From Deltaproteobacteria bacterium UBA2957 (GTDB lineage Bacteria; Myxococcota_A; UBA796): 14,617 nucleotides of DNA. Numbering within the stretch: position 1 is the stretch's first letter; every line of letters starts with the position of its first letter. Where the stretch lies: contig DEBL01000056.1 of NCBI GenBank assembly GCA_002348535.1, forward strand, positions 6,653-21,269. The letters run 5' to 3'. The notes below the pieces were generated by a model, which had not been told where the DNA came from, did not search any database, and worked only from the letters and a program-made list of their open reading frames with translations. The position numbers and the translations under genes were made by a program. Shown piece by piece: positions 14,332 through 14,617 of this stretch.

Positions 14332-14617
14332 ATGGTAAGCCTCCACGACCACGCTGCATCCAGCCAACCCGCGACAGTGCATCGATCCACATTGGATGCG
14401 CTCGATTGGGCTGTTGTTCGGGAGGCGCAGTCTGAGCTCTGCGCGACCCATCGTGGAGCGGAACAGGTTCGCGCCGATGATTTCGCCTCCGATCGCGAAG
14501 AAGTGCTGTTCCGTTACCGCAGCATCGCAGAACTGTGGATGTTGGAGGACATGGGGCACCGACCCTCCCTCAGTTCGGTCCACGACATCGCAACATACGC
14601 GTACCGAGCATCCAAAG
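14332..14617 (+). CDS. Unrecognised protein, N-terminal part only (runs off the right edge)
   Basis: From ATG 14332 the frame is open for 95 codons to the window end. AAAGG at 14321-14325, six bases upstream, is a good ribosome site overlapping the PilZ stop codon. The visible part has no signal peptide or membrane span. It is charged, with a helical look around residues 45-75 (ADDFASDREEVLFRYRSIAE). I do not recognise a domain. Cotranscription with the tandem PilZ gene suggests a partner in the same regulatory function. Confidence 0.6.
   Translation, partial: MVSLHDHAASSQPATVHRSTLDALDWAVVREAQSELCATHRGAEQVRADDFASDREEVLFRYRSIAELWMLEDMGHRPSLSSVHDIATYAYRASK

Noticed and set aside
14326..14583. 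Minus-strand ORF of 85 codons at the right end
   Set aside because: The plus frame from ATG 14332 has a good ribosome site nine bases after the PilZ stop and stays open to the edge. The minus frame has no supporting signal.
1..14617. tRNA genes, CRISPR arrays, insertion sequences and att sites
   Set aside because: No cloverleaf-like sequence, regularly spaced repeats, transposase or integrase coding sequence was seen by eye on either strand.

Overview
The window carries about 14.6 kb of GC-rich, densely packed DNA from a Gram-negative bacterium. Supporting this are lipoprotein-type signal peptides, a Hanks-type membrane Ser/Thr kinase, and HDOD and tandem-PilZ regulatory proteins. The mix would suit a myxobacterium or another former deltaproteobacterial lineage, but that placement is an inference from gene content and not a phylogenetic result. 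I saw no rRNA, tRNA, CRISPR array, insertion sequence or phage gene.

Left part (1-3309): a partial polytopic membrane protein (minus strand, running off the left edge) lies divergent from a small secreted acidic protein (891-1544). That gene converges on miaB (minus), the tRNA methylthiotransferase. Divergent from miaB is a small cysteine-containing putative lipoprotein (3013-3309).

Centre (3313-11311, minus strand): an eight-gene operon-like array transcribed right to left. It reads FabZ-like dehydratase, ketosynthase alpha 1, degenerate ketosynthase beta 1, transmembrane Ser/Thr kinase, ketosynthase alpha 2, degenerate ketosynthase beta 2, acyl carrier protein with a C-terminal extension, and a protein resembling cyanobacterial aldehyde-forming acyl-ACP reductase (AAR). 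Six of the seven junctions overlap by 4-17 nt. The exception is the ketosynthase beta 2/ACP gap, where an in-frame TGA followed by 34 open codons ending in an ATGA overlap with the ACP start suggests a nonsense-interrupted or read-through beta subunit. Together these genes look like a dedicated type II fatty-acid/polyketide assembly line: chain built by two KS pairs, dehydrated, carried on its own ACP and released reductively as an aldehyde. It is apparently under the control of its own kinase. Ketoreductase, acyltransferase and enoyl reductase are absent and would have to come from elsewhere. This is the most interesting content of the window.

Right part (11426-14617, plus strand): an alpha/beta-hydrolase-like lipoprotein divergent from the operon, an HDOD-domain protein, a tandem PilZ protein, and the start of an unrecognised gene running off the right edge. 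The two putative lipoprotein genes (3013 and 11426) share an identical CCGGTATACTC box placed so close to the ATG that their transcripts may be leaderless or nearly so.
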